Shown: positions 1 through 11,846 of the stretch, one piece after another
Layout of the letters: each line of letters begins with the position of its first letter
Numbering within the stretch: the stretch's first letter is position 1
Source of the DNA: Roseovarius spongiae
GTDB lineage: Bacteria > Pseudomonadota > Alphaproteobacteria > Rhodobacterales > Rhodobacteraceae
Assembly: GCF_003651245.1 (NCBI RefSeq)
Contig: NZ_RAPE01000004.1
Span: 248,001 to 312,000 of the forward strand
DNA: 64,000 bases
Direction of reading: 5' to 3'
Translations under genes and position numbers: made by a program
The notes under the pieces: generated by a model
The model's database searches: none
Seen by the model: the letters and a program-made list of their open reading frames with translations, nothing else
Told to the model about the DNA's origin: nothing

Positions 1-1097
<1,097 letters not shown>

Positions 1098-1459
1098 TGG
1101 CGCTCTCCTTTTCCGGTTGCAAGTTCGCCTTCCCGCATCTCACTCGACAATAAATTGACGCCCCCCTCTTGACAAGAAAATGGAGTGTTCCCAGCTCATT
1201 GACGCGGGATGCCGCTAAGAGGGTCCCGAAGATGGTGGCGAAATCGTGATGCATGTGCAAGTCAGCGCATCGTCCCGTCATCGGCCGCAAGGCGCAGTGT
1301 CTGGCCTTGCGTATCGACACACGTGGTCGCCATGCGTCTTCGTGCCGGATCGTCTCCGATCCATTCTCCTTCTTTCGCGACAATCCCGCAAGCGCCGGGC
1401 GTCCGCAGCATCCGGCGGGCGCGCGGCATCACACGGGATGAACACCGAAGGAGGAGACA
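1098..1459. other. Divergent intergenic region between ftsH and the first hsp20 gene
   Basis: This 362-base spacer holds the candidate ftsH promoter and must carry the promoter for the rightward chaperone genes. I found no convincing second RpoH promoter. The only hint is a weak CTTGCG near 1314 followed 16 bases later by CGCCATG. The small open frames here have no protein-like composition. A strong ribosome binding site (AAGGAGGAGA) precedes the hsp20 start at 1460. Confidence 0.5.
1148..1176 (-). promoter_or_regulatory. Candidate heat-shock (RpoH-type) promoter for ftsH
   Basis: On the minus strand CTTGTC (1176-1171) is followed after 16 bases by TTTATTG (1154-1148), about 50 bases before the ftsH start codon. 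This resembles the alphaproteobacterial RpoH pattern CTTGAC-N16/17-CyTATnT with two or three mismatches. It fits an FtsH gene but is a by-eye match only. Confidence 0.35.
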
Positions 1460-1900
1460 ATGCTGAATATCGGATATCCAGGAACCCAGTGGGATCCCTT
1501 CGCGGAACTGCGCCAGTTGCAGTCGCAGATGAACCGCATGTTCGAAGGTTCCCCGCGCACCGCCAGCGACGGCGCCTGGCCGCCGGTCAACATGTGGTTG
1601 GGCGATGACAGCGTTGTGGTCACCGCCGAGATGCCAGGCGTGACCACCGACGACATCGGCCTGACGGTGCGCGAGAACACCCTGATCATCGCCGGCAAAC
1701 GCAACCCCTCGACTGACGACGAGGATGCCGCCTGGCATCGCCGCGAGCGCCCGGCGGGCGAATTCTCGCGTTCGATCCGCCTGCCGCTGCGCGTCGATCC
1801 CGACAAGGTCGAGGCCCGAGCGAAGAACGGCATTCTCGAGATCGAGATGGGCCGTCCCGATGCCGAACGGCCGCGCAAGATCTCGGTCAAGGCGGCCTGA
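1460..1900 (+). CDS. Small heat-shock protein Hsp20 (first of three)
   Basis: This is a 146-residue ATP-independent holdase that binds unfolding proteins and passes them to disaggregases. The alpha-crystallin domain spans about residues 40-143. It includes the strand VVVTAEMPGVTTDDIGLTV and the closing motif NGILEIEMGRP, and it ends in a C-terminal I-x-V anchor (ISV). The N-terminal WDPFAELRQLQSQMNRMF is the usual sHSP start. The ATG at 1460 has an excellent AAGGAGGAGA Shine-Dalgarno. It is first in a tandem run of three sHSP genes ahead of a ClpK/ClpG disaggregase, the arrangement seen in heat-resistance islands. Confidence 0.95.
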   Translation: MLNIGYPGTQWDPFAELRQLQSQMNRMFEGSPRTASDGAWPPVNMWLGDDSVVVTAEMPGVTTDDIGLTVRENTLIIAGKRNPSTDDEDAAWHRRERPAGEFSRSIRLPLRVDPDKVEARAKNGILEIEMGRPDAERPRKISVKAA

Positions 1901-1921
1901 TCAACGGAAAGGAGGAAAGAC

Positions 1922-2326
1922 ATGGCACAGGAATTGAAAACCACTGGCGGCGACGTCGCCCGCACCGGCGAGCGTGATGAGCGCGCGATGAGCGGGCCGG
2001 TCTATCGCCCGGCGACCGACATCTTCGAGAAGGATGACGCGGTGACGCTGGTCATCGACATGCCCGGCGTGGCGCCGGATACCGTCGATGTCTCGGTCGA
2101 GAACCGTGCGTTGACGGTGCGGGGAGTGATCCAGGCGCCGGTGCCCGAGGGCTATCGCCGGATATATGCCGAATACGCCCCCGGCACCTTCGAGCGGGCC
2201 TTCAGCCTGCCCGACACGATCGACGCGGACGGCATCGAGGCCAGCCACCGCGATGGTGTGCTGACTCTCACCCTGAAGAAGAGCGAGGCCGCCAAACCGA
2301 AGCAGATCAAGGTCAAGGCCGCCTGA
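1922..2326 (+). CDS. Small heat-shock protein Hsp20 (second of three)
   Basis: This is a 134-residue Hsp20/alpha-crystallin protein. The core runs from about residue 27 (VYRPATDIFEKDDAVTLVID) to the end. It contains MPGVAPDTVDVSVENRALTV, the variable loop GYRRIYAEYAPGTFERAF, the DGVLTLTLKK closing strand and a C-terminal I-K-V anchor. The N-terminus is short and charged and lacks the FxxxxxMxxMF oligomerisation helix of its neighbours, so its assembly state may differ. It starts 21 bases after the first gene with GGAAAGGAGGAAAG as ribosome binding site and is very probably co-transcribed. Confidence 0.94.
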   Translation: MAQELKTTGGDVARTGERDERAMSGPVYRPATDIFEKDDAVTLVIDMPGVAPDTVDVSVENRALTVRGVIQAPVPEGYRRIYAEYAPGTFERAFSLPDTIDADGIEASHRDGVLTLTLKKSEAAKPKQIKVKAA

Positions 2327-2368
2327 GGCGGCTGCGACCGAAAGAGTGTAGCGAAAGGAGGAACAACC

Positions 2369-2851
2369 ATGGCATTCAGCGATCTCATTCCCTGGGGCCG
2401 GGGCCGCGACCGCATGCCGGCCCGACAGGATGCAGATGAAAACCCGATGATGTCGCTCCAGCGCGACCTGAACCGCGTCTTCGAGGATTTCTGGGGCCGG
2501 TTCGACAATCCCTTCGGCAGCCTCACCACGGGCGGCCCGCGCACCGACATCTCGGAAACCGACGAGGCGATGCTGGTTTCGGTCGACCTGCCGGGGCTCG
2601 ACGAGAAGGACATCGAGGTGAACGTCACCGACGACATGTTGACGATCCGCGGCGAGCGCGAGGAGAAGACCGACAAGGACGGTTTTTCTTCGCAGTCGCG
2701 GCGCAGCTTCCACCGGATGATCCCGGTACCGCCGGGCGTCGACCCTGAAAAGGCAGAGGCCGAGTTCAAGCGCGGCGTGCTGACCGTCACTTTGCCCAAG
2801 ACCGAAGAGGCCAAGGCGCGCGTCAAGCGGATCGACGTGAAATCCGGCTGA
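2369..2851 (+). CDS. Small heat-shock protein Hsp20 (third of three)
   Basis: This is a 160-residue Hsp20 protein of the common HSP20-class type. The N-terminal segment includes MSLQRDLNRVFEDFWGRF. The alpha-crystallin domain covers about residues 53-155, with PRTDISETDEAMLVSVDLPG, the loop FSSQSRRSFHRMIPVP, the RGVLTVTLPK strand and a C-terminal I-D-V anchor. AAAGGAGGAACAACC precedes the ATG. The three sHSPs are clearly diverged from each other rather than recent copies, suggesting hetero-oligomers or division of substrates. It is the gene nearest to the ClpK/ClpG disaggregase. Confidence 0.95.
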   Translation: MAFSDLIPWGRGRDRMPARQDADENPMMSLQRDLNRVFEDFWGRFDNPFGSLTTGGPRTDISETDEAMLVSVDLPGLDEKDIEVNVTDDMLTIRGEREEKTDKDGFSSQSRRSFHRMIPVPPGVDPEKAEAEFKRGVLTVTLPKTEEAKARVKRIDVKSG

Positions 2852-2889
2852 TCCAGCACGGGTCGAAAGGTCCGTGCCCCCCATCCCCC

Positions 2890-2917
2890 GAGGGCGGGAA
2901 CAAAGCCCTCATTTATT
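2890..2917 (+). terminator. Weak hairpin between the hsp20 genes and clpK
   Basis: GAGGGC (2890-2895) and GCCCTC (2905-2910) form a 6-bp stem followed by ATTTATT. It could attenuate transcription between the sHSP genes and the disaggregase. The stem is short and the tail is not a pure T-run. Confidence 0.35.
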
Positions 2918-2964
2918 AGTCAATTTCATAATGACCCTGACACCACCCGTAGGAGGAGACGACA

Positions 2965-5862
<2,898 letters not shown>

Positions 5863-5892
5863 CGCGGCGGGAATGTTGACGAGGGAAGCCAG

Positions 5893-7065
5893 ATGAACGT
5901 GATGACGGCCTTTCGCAATCTCGATTCCCACGGCAGGCACCGCGCCCCCGAAGTGATCCGGCACGAGGCGGCGCTGCTGGAAAAACGGCTTGCGCGGTTC
6001 CGCCCCGATCTGGTGCGGCTGGAGGTCGCGGTGGCCCAGACGCGGGGCAAGAAACGCATCCGGGCCGACCTTCGGCTCGGGCTGCCCTCTGGCGTGATCG
6101 CCGCGAAGAGAGAGGGTTTCGAGACCGAACCGGTCCTGCGCGAGGCGTTCGCGGCCCTCGGGCGGCGGCTCGACCGGCACCTGGCCCGCCTGCAACGCAC
6201 GCCGGAATGGAAACGGCCGGCGCGGCGGGCACGGATCGGCCAGCTTCTGCCGCCCGCGCGGGACCGGGTCGAGACCGACCGGAGGGCCCTCTATTTCGAT
6301 CTGATCGAGGATCATCTCGATCACGTCTACAATATTGTCAGGCGCGAGCTGACCTATCTCGAAGCCAGCGGGGCCGCGCCCGCCGGCCGCCTGAGCGTCC
6401 GGGGTCTCGTCGATGCCACGATCCTGAACGGGCTCGACCGCTTCGAGAAGCGGCCCACCGACTTTTCGGTCGGCGACTGGCTGACGCAAACGGCCTATCG
6501 GACCATCGAGTCCGAAGCCCGTGCCGCGCGCCGCGCCATCCCCGATGATGCGGCCCGACTGGAGGAGGCACCTGAGGAACCCGCCCGCGACCCGACCGAG
6601 GCGGATCAGGAGATTCATGAGTTCTATCAACCCGACGACGCGCCGATGCTGGAGGATCTCGTGGCCGATGAGGACGGCGAGGAGACCGAGACCTGGGTGG
6701 CGCGACGCGAGGCGGCGCTGGCGTTGCATCGGGCGCTGGCCGATCTGCCCGCACTCTGGCGCAAGCTCTTCCTGCGGCTCTACATGGAGGACGAGACGGC
6801 GGAACAGGCCGCCGTGCTTCTGGACCTGCCCGCGGAGGAAGTAGCACGCACCGCCGAGGCCGCACGCGACTTCCTGCGCCAGCGCCTGATCGAGGCCGGT
6901 CACGCGCCGGACATCGTCGAAGTGACGCTGGCGGACACCCCGGCGCGGATGGTGCAGATCCCGCAACCGCTGGAGGACCGCGACCGGATTGCCGCCGCAA
7001 TGACTGGGCACGCCGATGGCCGCCCGCGTGGCGCGCCAGAGACGACCGAGCGCGCCGATCACTGA
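5893..7065 (+). CDS. HPF/RaiA-like domain fused to a sigma-factor-like region
   Basis: The protein has 390 residues. The first about 115 resemble the ribosome hibernation factor HPF/RaiA fold: an EKRLARFRPDLVRLEVAVAQ helix-strand, a second strand RIRADLRLGLPSG, and a terminal helix LREAFAALGRRLDRHLARLQ. From about residue 130 the sequence resembles ECF-type sigma regions. YFDLIEDHLDHVYNIVRREL and FSVGDWLTQTAYRTIESEAR look like region 2. After an acidic linker, LHRALADLPALWRKLFLRLY with a following helix-turn-helix looks like region 4. It begins 30 bases after clpK with GAGGGAAG as ribosome binding site. It might couple ribosome dormancy with stress transcription, or use the sigma fold only for protein binding. 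Domain calls are by pattern reading; function is unknown. Confidence 0.7.
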   Translation: MNVMTAFRNLDSHGRHRAPEVIRHEAALLEKRLARFRPDLVRLEVAVAQTRGKKRIRADLRLGLPSGVIAAKREGFETEPVLREAFAALGRRLDRHLARLQRTPEWKRPARRARIGQLLPPARDRVETDRRALYFDLIEDHLDHVYNIVRRELTYLEASGAAPAGRLSVRGLVDATILNGLDRFEKRPTDFSVGDWLTQTAYRTIESEARAARRAIPDDAARLEEAPEEPARDPTEADQEIHEFYQPDDAPMLEDLVADEDGEETETWVARREAALALHRALADLPALWRKLFLRLYMEDETAEQAAVLLDLPAEEVARTAEAARDFLRQRLIEAGHAPDIVEVTLADTPARMVQIPQPLEDRDRIAAAMTGHADGRPRGAPETTERADH

Positions 7066-7077
7066 AAGGAGTTTGAA

Positions 7078-7713
7078 ATGAGCACGACAGACACAAACCC
7101 GCAAAACTCCCTGGAAGATTTCCTGTGCAGCCTGTCGAAGAACTGGTGGGCCTTCATCCTGCGCGGCGTTCTCGCGCTTGTCATCGCGGTTCTCGCCTGG
7201 CTGATGCCGGCAGAGGCCATCCTCGCGCTGACACTGGTCTTCGGCGCCTTCGCCTTCGCCGATGGAGTCTTCGGCCTCGTCGCCGCCGGGCGCCGCATGC
7301 GCCGGGATCAACGCTGGGGTTGGCTCGCCTTCAGCGGCGTGCTGGGCATTCTGACCGGGATCGTGGTGCTGGTCACGCCGTTCGTCGCAACTCTGGTGCT
7401 GGCGGTATTTCTCTGGGCCAGCATCGCCTTCTGGTCGATCTTCTCGGGGATTTCCGAGATCGTGACCGCGATCCGGCTGCGCCAGGAGATCGAGGGGGAG
7501 GTCTGGCTGGCGCTTGGCGGCATCGTTTCGGTCCTGCTTGGGATTTTCGTCGTGTGGTTCCTGTTTGCCTATCCAGCGCAAAGCCTGTTGGCGCTCGGTT
7601 GGGTGCTGGCGATCTACGCCGCAACCTTCGGCATCGTCATGATCCTGCTGGGTCTCAGGCTTCGCAAGGCGAAGGGGAACGCGAATGACGGCACATCCAG
7701 CGGCGCGGCGTGA
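7078..7713 (+). CDS. hdeD: HdeD-family acid-stress membrane protein
   Basis: This is a 211-residue inner-membrane protein with six predicted transmembrane segments arranged as three helix pairs, typical of HdeD (DUF308). Examples are FILRGVLALVIAVLAWLMPA, a segment around ALTLVFGAFAFADGVFGLVA, and the final pair near the C-terminus. HdeD is linked to acid and high-density stress resistance in Enterobacteria, and hdeD is a standard member of LHR/tLST islands. The start at 7078 follows the preceding stop by 12 bases with GAAAGGAG. The biochemical role of HdeD is not established. Confidence 0.9.
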   Translation: MSTTDTNPQNSLEDFLCSLSKNWWAFILRGVLALVIAVLAWLMPAEAILALTLVFGAFAFADGVFGLVAAGRRMRRDQRWGWLAFSGVLGILTGIVVLVTPFVATLVLAVFLWASIAFWSIFSGISEIVTAIRLRQEIEGEVWLALGGIVSVLLGIFVVWFLFAYPAQSLLALGWVLAIYAATFGIVMILLGLRLRKAKGNANDGTSSGAA

Positions 7714-7744
7714 GCCCGCGCGACCTCAAGAAAAGGAGATCATC

Positions 7745-8254
7745 ATGTTCGACAGACATGGACATAACCGCCCGCCATTCCGGCCGAGAATACCGGGCAC
7801 CGAACTGCGCTCGCCCGATGTGCCGACGGCGGTCATCTACCGCCCGTCGCGCAGTGCGATGCAGTCGGGACCGCGCCCGCGGCACTGGATTCTGGAATTC
7901 GAGCCGGCGCAGGCAGCGGAGATCGAGCCGCTCATGGGCTGGACCGCGACACGCGATCCCTACCGTCCGATCCGGCTGAGCTTCCCCAATCGCGAGAGCG
8001 CGGTGGACTACGCGGAGCGAATGGACTGGAACTACATCGTCCGCGACGATGGAGGAAGCAGCAAGCGCGTTGTGCCCGAGCCGGTCTTCCGCCCGCTCGA
8101 ACGGCTCGACGGCCCGGTCCCGCGCATGAAGACCGGGTCGCGCAAACCCGCGCGGGAGACGGAGGAGACCGATCCCGTGGTGCTGGCCTCGCTCGAATCC
8201 TTCCCCGCCTCCGATCCGCCGGCCTGGACCGGAACGACGATCGGGCGGCGATGA
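7745..8254 (+). CDS. NDUFS4-like (ETC complex I subunit conserved region) protein
   Basis: This is a 169-residue soluble protein. Residues about 25-105 match the NDUFS4-like family (PF04800 type), with VPTAVIYRPSRSAMQSGPR, W-x-L-E-F, GWTATRDPYRPIRLSFPN and A-x-x-YAERMDWNYIV. The C-terminus carries ASLESFPASDPPAWTG, a motif I recognise from small alphaproteobacterial stress proteins. I chose the ATG at 7745 because AAAAGGAGAT lies just upstream; the frame is open further 5' into the hdeD end but without a good site. True complex I NDUFS4 homologues lack this island context and tail, so this is probably a paralogue recruited to the stress locus. Its role is unknown. Confidence 0.8.
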   Translation: MFDRHGHNRPPFRPRIPGTELRSPDVPTAVIYRPSRSAMQSGPRPRHWILEFEPAQAAEIEPLMGWTATRDPYRPIRLSFPNRESAVDYAERMDWNYIVRDDGGSSKRVVPEPVFRPLERLDGPVPRMKTGSRKPARETEETDPVVLASLESFPASDPPAWTGTTIGRR

Positions 8255-8361
8255 CCGTTGCGGCGCACGGAGCATCGGCCCGGCCGTGCGTTCGATGAAC
8301 GGCATTTAACCGCAACCGGGCCGATGAACGCAGCAAGACGAAAGGAGAAAGGAGACGAGCC

Positions 8362-9339
8362 ATGTTCGATCAGACGAAACCGACGACAACTGTCAGCACA
8401 TTGGCACTGGCAACGATGTTGGCCGTGACACCGGCATTCGCTCAGGACAGCGCGCAGCCGCCGACATCTGACACCAATGCCGCCGTCAGCGAGCCGGTCC
8501 AGGACGAGGCGACGGCGAAGATCGACGAGAAGCGCAAGACTCTTCTCAAGGACGCGACAAGCGCGCTCGACAAGACGAAAGAGGCGCTGAAGGCGCTCGA
8601 TGACGGTGACAGCGACGCGGCACTCGAGGCGCTGGCCGTCGCGACCGGCAAGCTGCAAAGCGTGGTCGCCCGCGATCCCGACCTCGCCCTGGCCCCGGTC
8701 GATGTCCATCTCGTGCAGCGCGATCTGCTGGGCGATCTCGACGCGATCAGGAAGGTCCGAGAGGAAATCGAGGATTTGGTCGACGATGGCAAGCTCCAGC
8801 AGGCCCGGCCGCTGATGCGCGATTTCGCGAGCGAGATCGTCGTCGAGACGGCGAACCTGCCGCTTGCGACCTATCCCGATGCCATCCTGAAGGCGACGGC
8901 CGAGATCGACAGAGGCGAGACCGAAAAGGCCAAACAGACCCTCGCGAGGGCGCTGAGTACTGTGGTCATTACCGAGGAGGCGATCGCGCTTCCCGTCCTG
9001 CGGGCGCAGTTATTGATCGATGCGGCGGAAGACACGCTCGGTTCAGATCACAGCACAACGACGGCAACCGATGCGAGCGAGACCGCCTCCGACGATGACG
9101 GAAAAAACGGCGACGCGGAGACAACGAAAGCGCTGACGCCCAGCGAATATGTCGAAGCCGCCCGTGAGCAGCTCAAGATCGCCGAAGCGCTCGGCTATGG
9201 CGGAAAGGGCGACTTCAAGGAACTCTACCAGGATCTGGATGACCTCGACGAGAAGATCGACGCCCAGGAGAACACCGGCGGCATCTTCGATAGGATCGGT
9301 GACAGCTTCATCCGGCTGAAGCAGCGGATCTTCGATTGA
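8362..9339 (+). CDS. yfdX: YfdX-family periplasmic stress protein
   Basis: This 325-residue exported protein has a signal peptide (hydrophobic core LALATMLAVTPAFA, probable cleavage after AFA at about residue 27). The mature part is helical and charged. It carries YfdX-family features: paired helices around KRKTLLKDATSALDKTKEAL and VARDPDLALAPVDVHLVQRD, then a block around DRGETEKAKQTLARALSTVV. A Ser/Thr/Asp-rich insertion at about 228-255 precedes the last helices. YfdX proteins are periplasmic and chaperone-like, and one or two copies are regular members of LHR/tLST islands. The start has a double site, AAAGGAGAAAGGAGA. Confidence 0.85.
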   Translation: MFDQTKPTTTVSTLALATMLAVTPAFAQDSAQPPTSDTNAAVSEPVQDEATAKIDEKRKTLLKDATSALDKTKEALKALDDGDSDAALEALAVATGKLQSVVARDPDLALAPVDVHLVQRDLLGDLDAIRKVREEIEDLVDDGKLQQARPLMRDFASEIVVETANLPLATYPDAILKATAEIDRGETEKAKQTLARALSTVVITEEAIALPVLRAQLLIDAAEDTLGSDHSTTTATDASETASDDDGKNGDAETTKALTPSEYVEAAREQLKIAEALGYGGKGDFKELYQDLDDLDEKIDAQENTGGIFDRIGDSFIRLKQRIFD

Positions 9340-9409
9340 GGACCGTAGGGCGGGACGCGGAGCCGGCGTGCCGCCCGTCCACCTGATGCAATGAGGAAAG
9401 GAGTGGAGG

Positions 9410-9994
9410 ATGGGTGAGAGCGAGAAGGACAAGGTGACATCGGTTGCAACGACTGAAAACGAGGCAGCCGATCAGACCGACACACCGGCCGAAAACACGG
9501 CACCCGCAGCGACCGAGACCGACGCGCAGGCGGAAATCGACCGCCTGACCGACAAGTGGAAACGGGCATTGGCGGAGGCGGAGAACGCGCGCAAGCGGGC
9601 CGATGCCGCGCGCATCGAAGGGCGCGAGCACGGCATCGCGGTCGCCGTGGAAGCGTTGGCTCCCGCGTTTGACGCGCTGGCGCTCGGGATCGAGGCCGCC
9701 AGGAACAGCCCCGATGCCGAAGATCCGCGGATCATCGCGCATCTCGAAGGGTTGGGCAACATCCGCTCGGCCTTTGAGACGGGTCTGAAGGCGCTTGGCG
9801 TGCGCACCATCGCGCCGGAAAAAACCGCCTTCGACCCGGCCCTGCACGAGGCCATGCAGATGCAGGAAACCGACGGGGCCGAACCCGGACAGGTGCTCGT
9901 CCTGCACCGACCGGGTTTTGCCATTGGCCAGCGCCTGATCCGGCCCGCCCGCGTCACCGTCAGCGCGGCGCCGCGGGAAAAGGCGGAGGACTGA
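9410..9994 (+). CDS. grpE: GrpE-type nucleotide exchange factor
   Basis: GrpE (194 residues here) releases ADP from DnaK. After a disordered, acidic N-terminus, a long coiled-coil helix (EIDRLTDKWKRALAEAENAR) leads to the four-helix part and beta domain. The latter contains the hallmark FDPALHEAMQMQETDGAEPG and the final strand GQRLIRPARVTVS. No dnaK or dnaJ is nearby, so this is probably a second GrpE carried by the stress locus and acting with the chromosomal DnaK. AGGAAAGGAGTGGAGG precedes the ATG. It lies 3 bases upstream of htpX. Confidence 0.92.
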   Translation: MGESEKDKVTSVATTENEAADQTDTPAENTAPAATETDAQAEIDRLTDKWKRALAEAENARKRADAARIEGREHGIAVAVEALAPAFDALALGIEAARNSPDAEDPRIIAHLEGLGNIRSAFETGLKALGVRTIAPEKTAFDPALHEAMQMQETDGAEPGQVLVLHRPGFAIGQRLIRPARVTVSAAPREKAED

Positions 9995-9997
9995 ACG

Positions 9998-10876
9998 ATG
10001 CTGCGGCTGGGGCTTTATCTCGGTGCCAACCTCGCGATTCTCATCGTCCTCTCGGCGGCGTTCCGGCTGCTGGGGATCGAGGGGATGCTGCAGGCGAGCG
10101 GCGTCGATCTGAACCTGACGGCGCTGCTGATCTTCTCCGCAGTGATCGGTTTCGCCGGCTCGCTGATCTCGCTCTTCCTCTCCAAAATCATGGCGAAGGC
10201 GGCGATGGGCGTGCATGTCATCGCCAGGCCGCGCGACGCCACCGAACGCTGGTTGGTCGAAACCGTCCATGCCTTGGCCGACCGCGCCGGGATCGGCCGG
10301 CCTGAGGTCGGCATCTTCGATCATTCCTCTCCCAATGCCTTCGCCACCGGCTGGAACCGCGACGACGCGCTGATTGCCGTAAGTACCGGCCTCTTGCGGC
10401 ACATGAGCCGGGGCGAGGTCGAGGCGGTGCTGGGTCATGAGGTCAGTCACGCTGCCAATGGCGACATGGTGACGCTGGCGCTGATCCAGGGTGTGGTGAA
10501 CACCTTCGTGATCTTTCTGTCGCGGCTGGTGGGGTTGCTGTTCGATCGGCTTATCCTGCGGATCGAACGCGGCTATGGCCCCGGTTTCTGGATCGTGTCG
10601 CTGATCATGGAAATGGTCCTCGGCGTTCTGGCAATGGCCCTCGTGATGTGGTTCTCGCGCTGGCGCGAATACCGCGCCGATGCAGGCGGGGCGGCGCTGG
10701 CCGGCCGCGCTAACATGATCGCCGCGCTGGAGCGGCTGAAGCTGGCGCAGAATGCGCCGCCGCTGCCCGAGGAGATACGCGCCTTCGCCATCAGCGCCGG
10801 CCGCGTGCAGGCGCTTTTCGCCAGCCATCCGCCGCTGGACGCGCGCATCGCCGCCTTGCATGCATTCAGCAGATGA
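9998..10876 (+). CDS. htpX: HtpX-like M48 zinc metalloprotease
   Basis: This is a 292-residue inner-membrane protease for damaged membrane proteins. Two N-terminal transmembrane segments (about residues 5-25 and 40-60) precede the M48 domain. The zinc site is HEVSH at residues 147-151, and a downstream EYRADAGGAALAG motif supplies the third ligand. Two more hydrophobic segments lie between them. SHPPLDARIAALHAF is the standard HtpX C-terminus. It begins 3 bases after grpE, so the two are translationally linked. M48 peptidases occur at the end of LHR/tLST islands. It is the last gene of the co-directional stress block; a small hairpin follows at 10883. Confidence 0.95.
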   Translation: MLRLGLYLGANLAILIVLSAAFRLLGIEGMLQASGVDLNLTALLIFSAVIGFAGSLISLFLSKIMAKAAMGVHVIARPRDATERWLVETVHALADRAGIGRPEVGIFDHSSPNAFATGWNRDDALIAVSTGLLRHMSRGEVEAVLGHEVSHAANGDMVTLALIQGVVNTFVIFLSRLVGLLFDRLILRIERGYGPGFWIVSLIMEMVLGVLAMALVMWFSRWREYRADAGGAALAGRANMIAALERLKLAQNAPPLPEEIRAFAISAGRVQALFASHPPLDARIAALHAFSR

Positions 10877-11181
10877 GAGGGCGCTGCCCATCGGGCAGCA
10901 TCAAGTGTGGTGTTCAAAGCCAATCTGAGCCGAGAGAGGCCTTCCTGTATCGAAGATTGACCTGGCCTGTCTTCACATGCGTAATGCCTTTGCACCTCGA
11001 GGCTGACGCTCAGCTCGGGGAATTCTGCGTCGAGCCAGCACACCACCGCGAGCGCATCGCGCTCGAGTTCCTGAGCCGCTTCTCGCGTCTTCTGCATTGC
11101 CGCCTGGACTCGGGAGGTCGATTCATCATGGATGTCGTGTAATCCTCCTTCTCGCCCTCTCTGGACCACTGGACCTTGATG
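10877..11181. other. Junction between stress island and toxin region; possible gene remnant
   Basis: This 305-base stretch separates htpX from the leftward toxin gene. On the minus strand 11120-10900 there is an open, protein-like segment (AMQKTREAAQELERDALAVV and onward, with one WLDAEFPELSVSLEV strand). Its frame then runs deep into the antisense of htpX, and no good start is visible, so I do not call it a gene. It could be the remains of an accessory gene cut at the island boundary. Confidence 0.3.
10883..10899 (+). terminator. Short perfect hairpin after htpX
   Basis: GCTGCCC (10883-10889) pairs with GGGCAGC (10893-10899) around an ATC loop, 7 bases after the htpX stop. There is no T-run, so termination would be inefficient or factor-dependent. 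It marks the end of the stress island. Confidence 0.35.
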
Positions 11182-11613
11182 TCATTGCAGATCGACCGGC
11201 GCGGCCGGCTTGATCAGGTCATTCCAGTCGGACGGGGGATCTCCCGCCGCAAGGCGCTTCTGGAAGACTCTGTAGGTGTCGGTCTTGCTGCCGTAGGCTC
11301 TCTTGGTGTTCTCGTTGTTCACCCTACCATAGATGATGATCCTGGACTTCATGTCGTGGCGGAAGAAGAGGCGGGACTGCTGAAGGAACTTCGCCCGCTT
11401 CCAGGTGCGGTGTTCCGGCCCAATCGTGTTGCCCAGGTCAAATACAGAGGAGGCTGGATCCGCTGGAATAACCTCCTTGGTCAGCTTTTCAGTGGCCGCC
11501 AGTATTTTCGAAGGGGCCTTCTTCCGGTAGGTCGACCACTGATATTGGCATTCTCGACAAGCTCCCTTTCGTCGGTGATAAGGGCAGGCCTCACGTCCAA
11601 GTCTCGATTTCAT
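11182..11613 (-). pseudogene. YhaV-family toxin (ribosome-dependent RNase type), N-terminus probably frameshifted
   Basis: From about 11545 down to the stop at 11182 the frame matches YhaV toxins closely. It reads KILAATEKLTKEVIPADPAS, the GNTIGPEHRTWKRAKFLQQSRLFF core, the strand IIIYGRVNNENTKRAY, and VFQKRLAAGDPPSDWNDLI. The first about 30 residues from the ATG at 11613 (MKSRLGREACPYHRRKG) do not look like YhaV. The frame shifted by one base reads RPALITDERELVENANISGR, which resembles the normal YhaV opening and could start at the TTG at about 11605, next to the antitoxin stop. A single-base indel near 11545 would join the two. It may be inactive, or use the unusual N-terminus. The RNase core is convincing; the pseudogene status is inference. 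Confidence 0.65.
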
Positions 11614-11818
11614 CCTCCGCCATGGGTTCAAAGAAATCGGGGATATTTACTACTTCTCCTTCGGCGATTCCGAGGCGAAACACGGACACTTTCGCTCCCG
11701 CCAATACAAGCCGAACGATCGGTTGGCCGCCGCGCGTAATTACCACATCTTCACCACGTTCGGCGGCCGCGACAAGCTCCGACAACCTCGCTTTCGCTTC
11801 TGCTATGTTCATCTGCAT
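11591..11818 (-). CDS. Phd/YefM-type antitoxin
   Basis: This is a 75-residue antitoxin with the classic Phd opening (NIAEAKARLSELVAAAERGE), the VVITRGGQPIVRLVLAG beta hairpin and an extended C-terminal toxin-binding tail (DFFEPMAEDEIETWT). I chose the ATG at 11818; another lies two codons in, at 11812. It overlaps the 5' end of the YhaV-like toxin. The Phd family is normally paired with Doc, YoeB or VapC toxins, while YhaV is normally paired with PrlF, so the combination is odd. It lies 28 bases downstream of the Xre/ParS-like gene. Confidence 0.85.
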   Translation of the reverse strand: MQMNIAEAKARLSELVAAAERGEDVVITRGGQPIVRLVLAGAKVSVFRLGIAEGEVVNIPDFFEPMAEDEIETWT

Positions 11819-11846
11819 CAGTGCCAACTTGTAGACCTTCCCCTGC

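Noticed and set aside
10573..11169. Leftward 198-codon frame overlapping the htpX 3' end
   Set aside because: More than half is antisense to htpX; only the first third looks protein-like, and no start with a ribosome binding site is visible.
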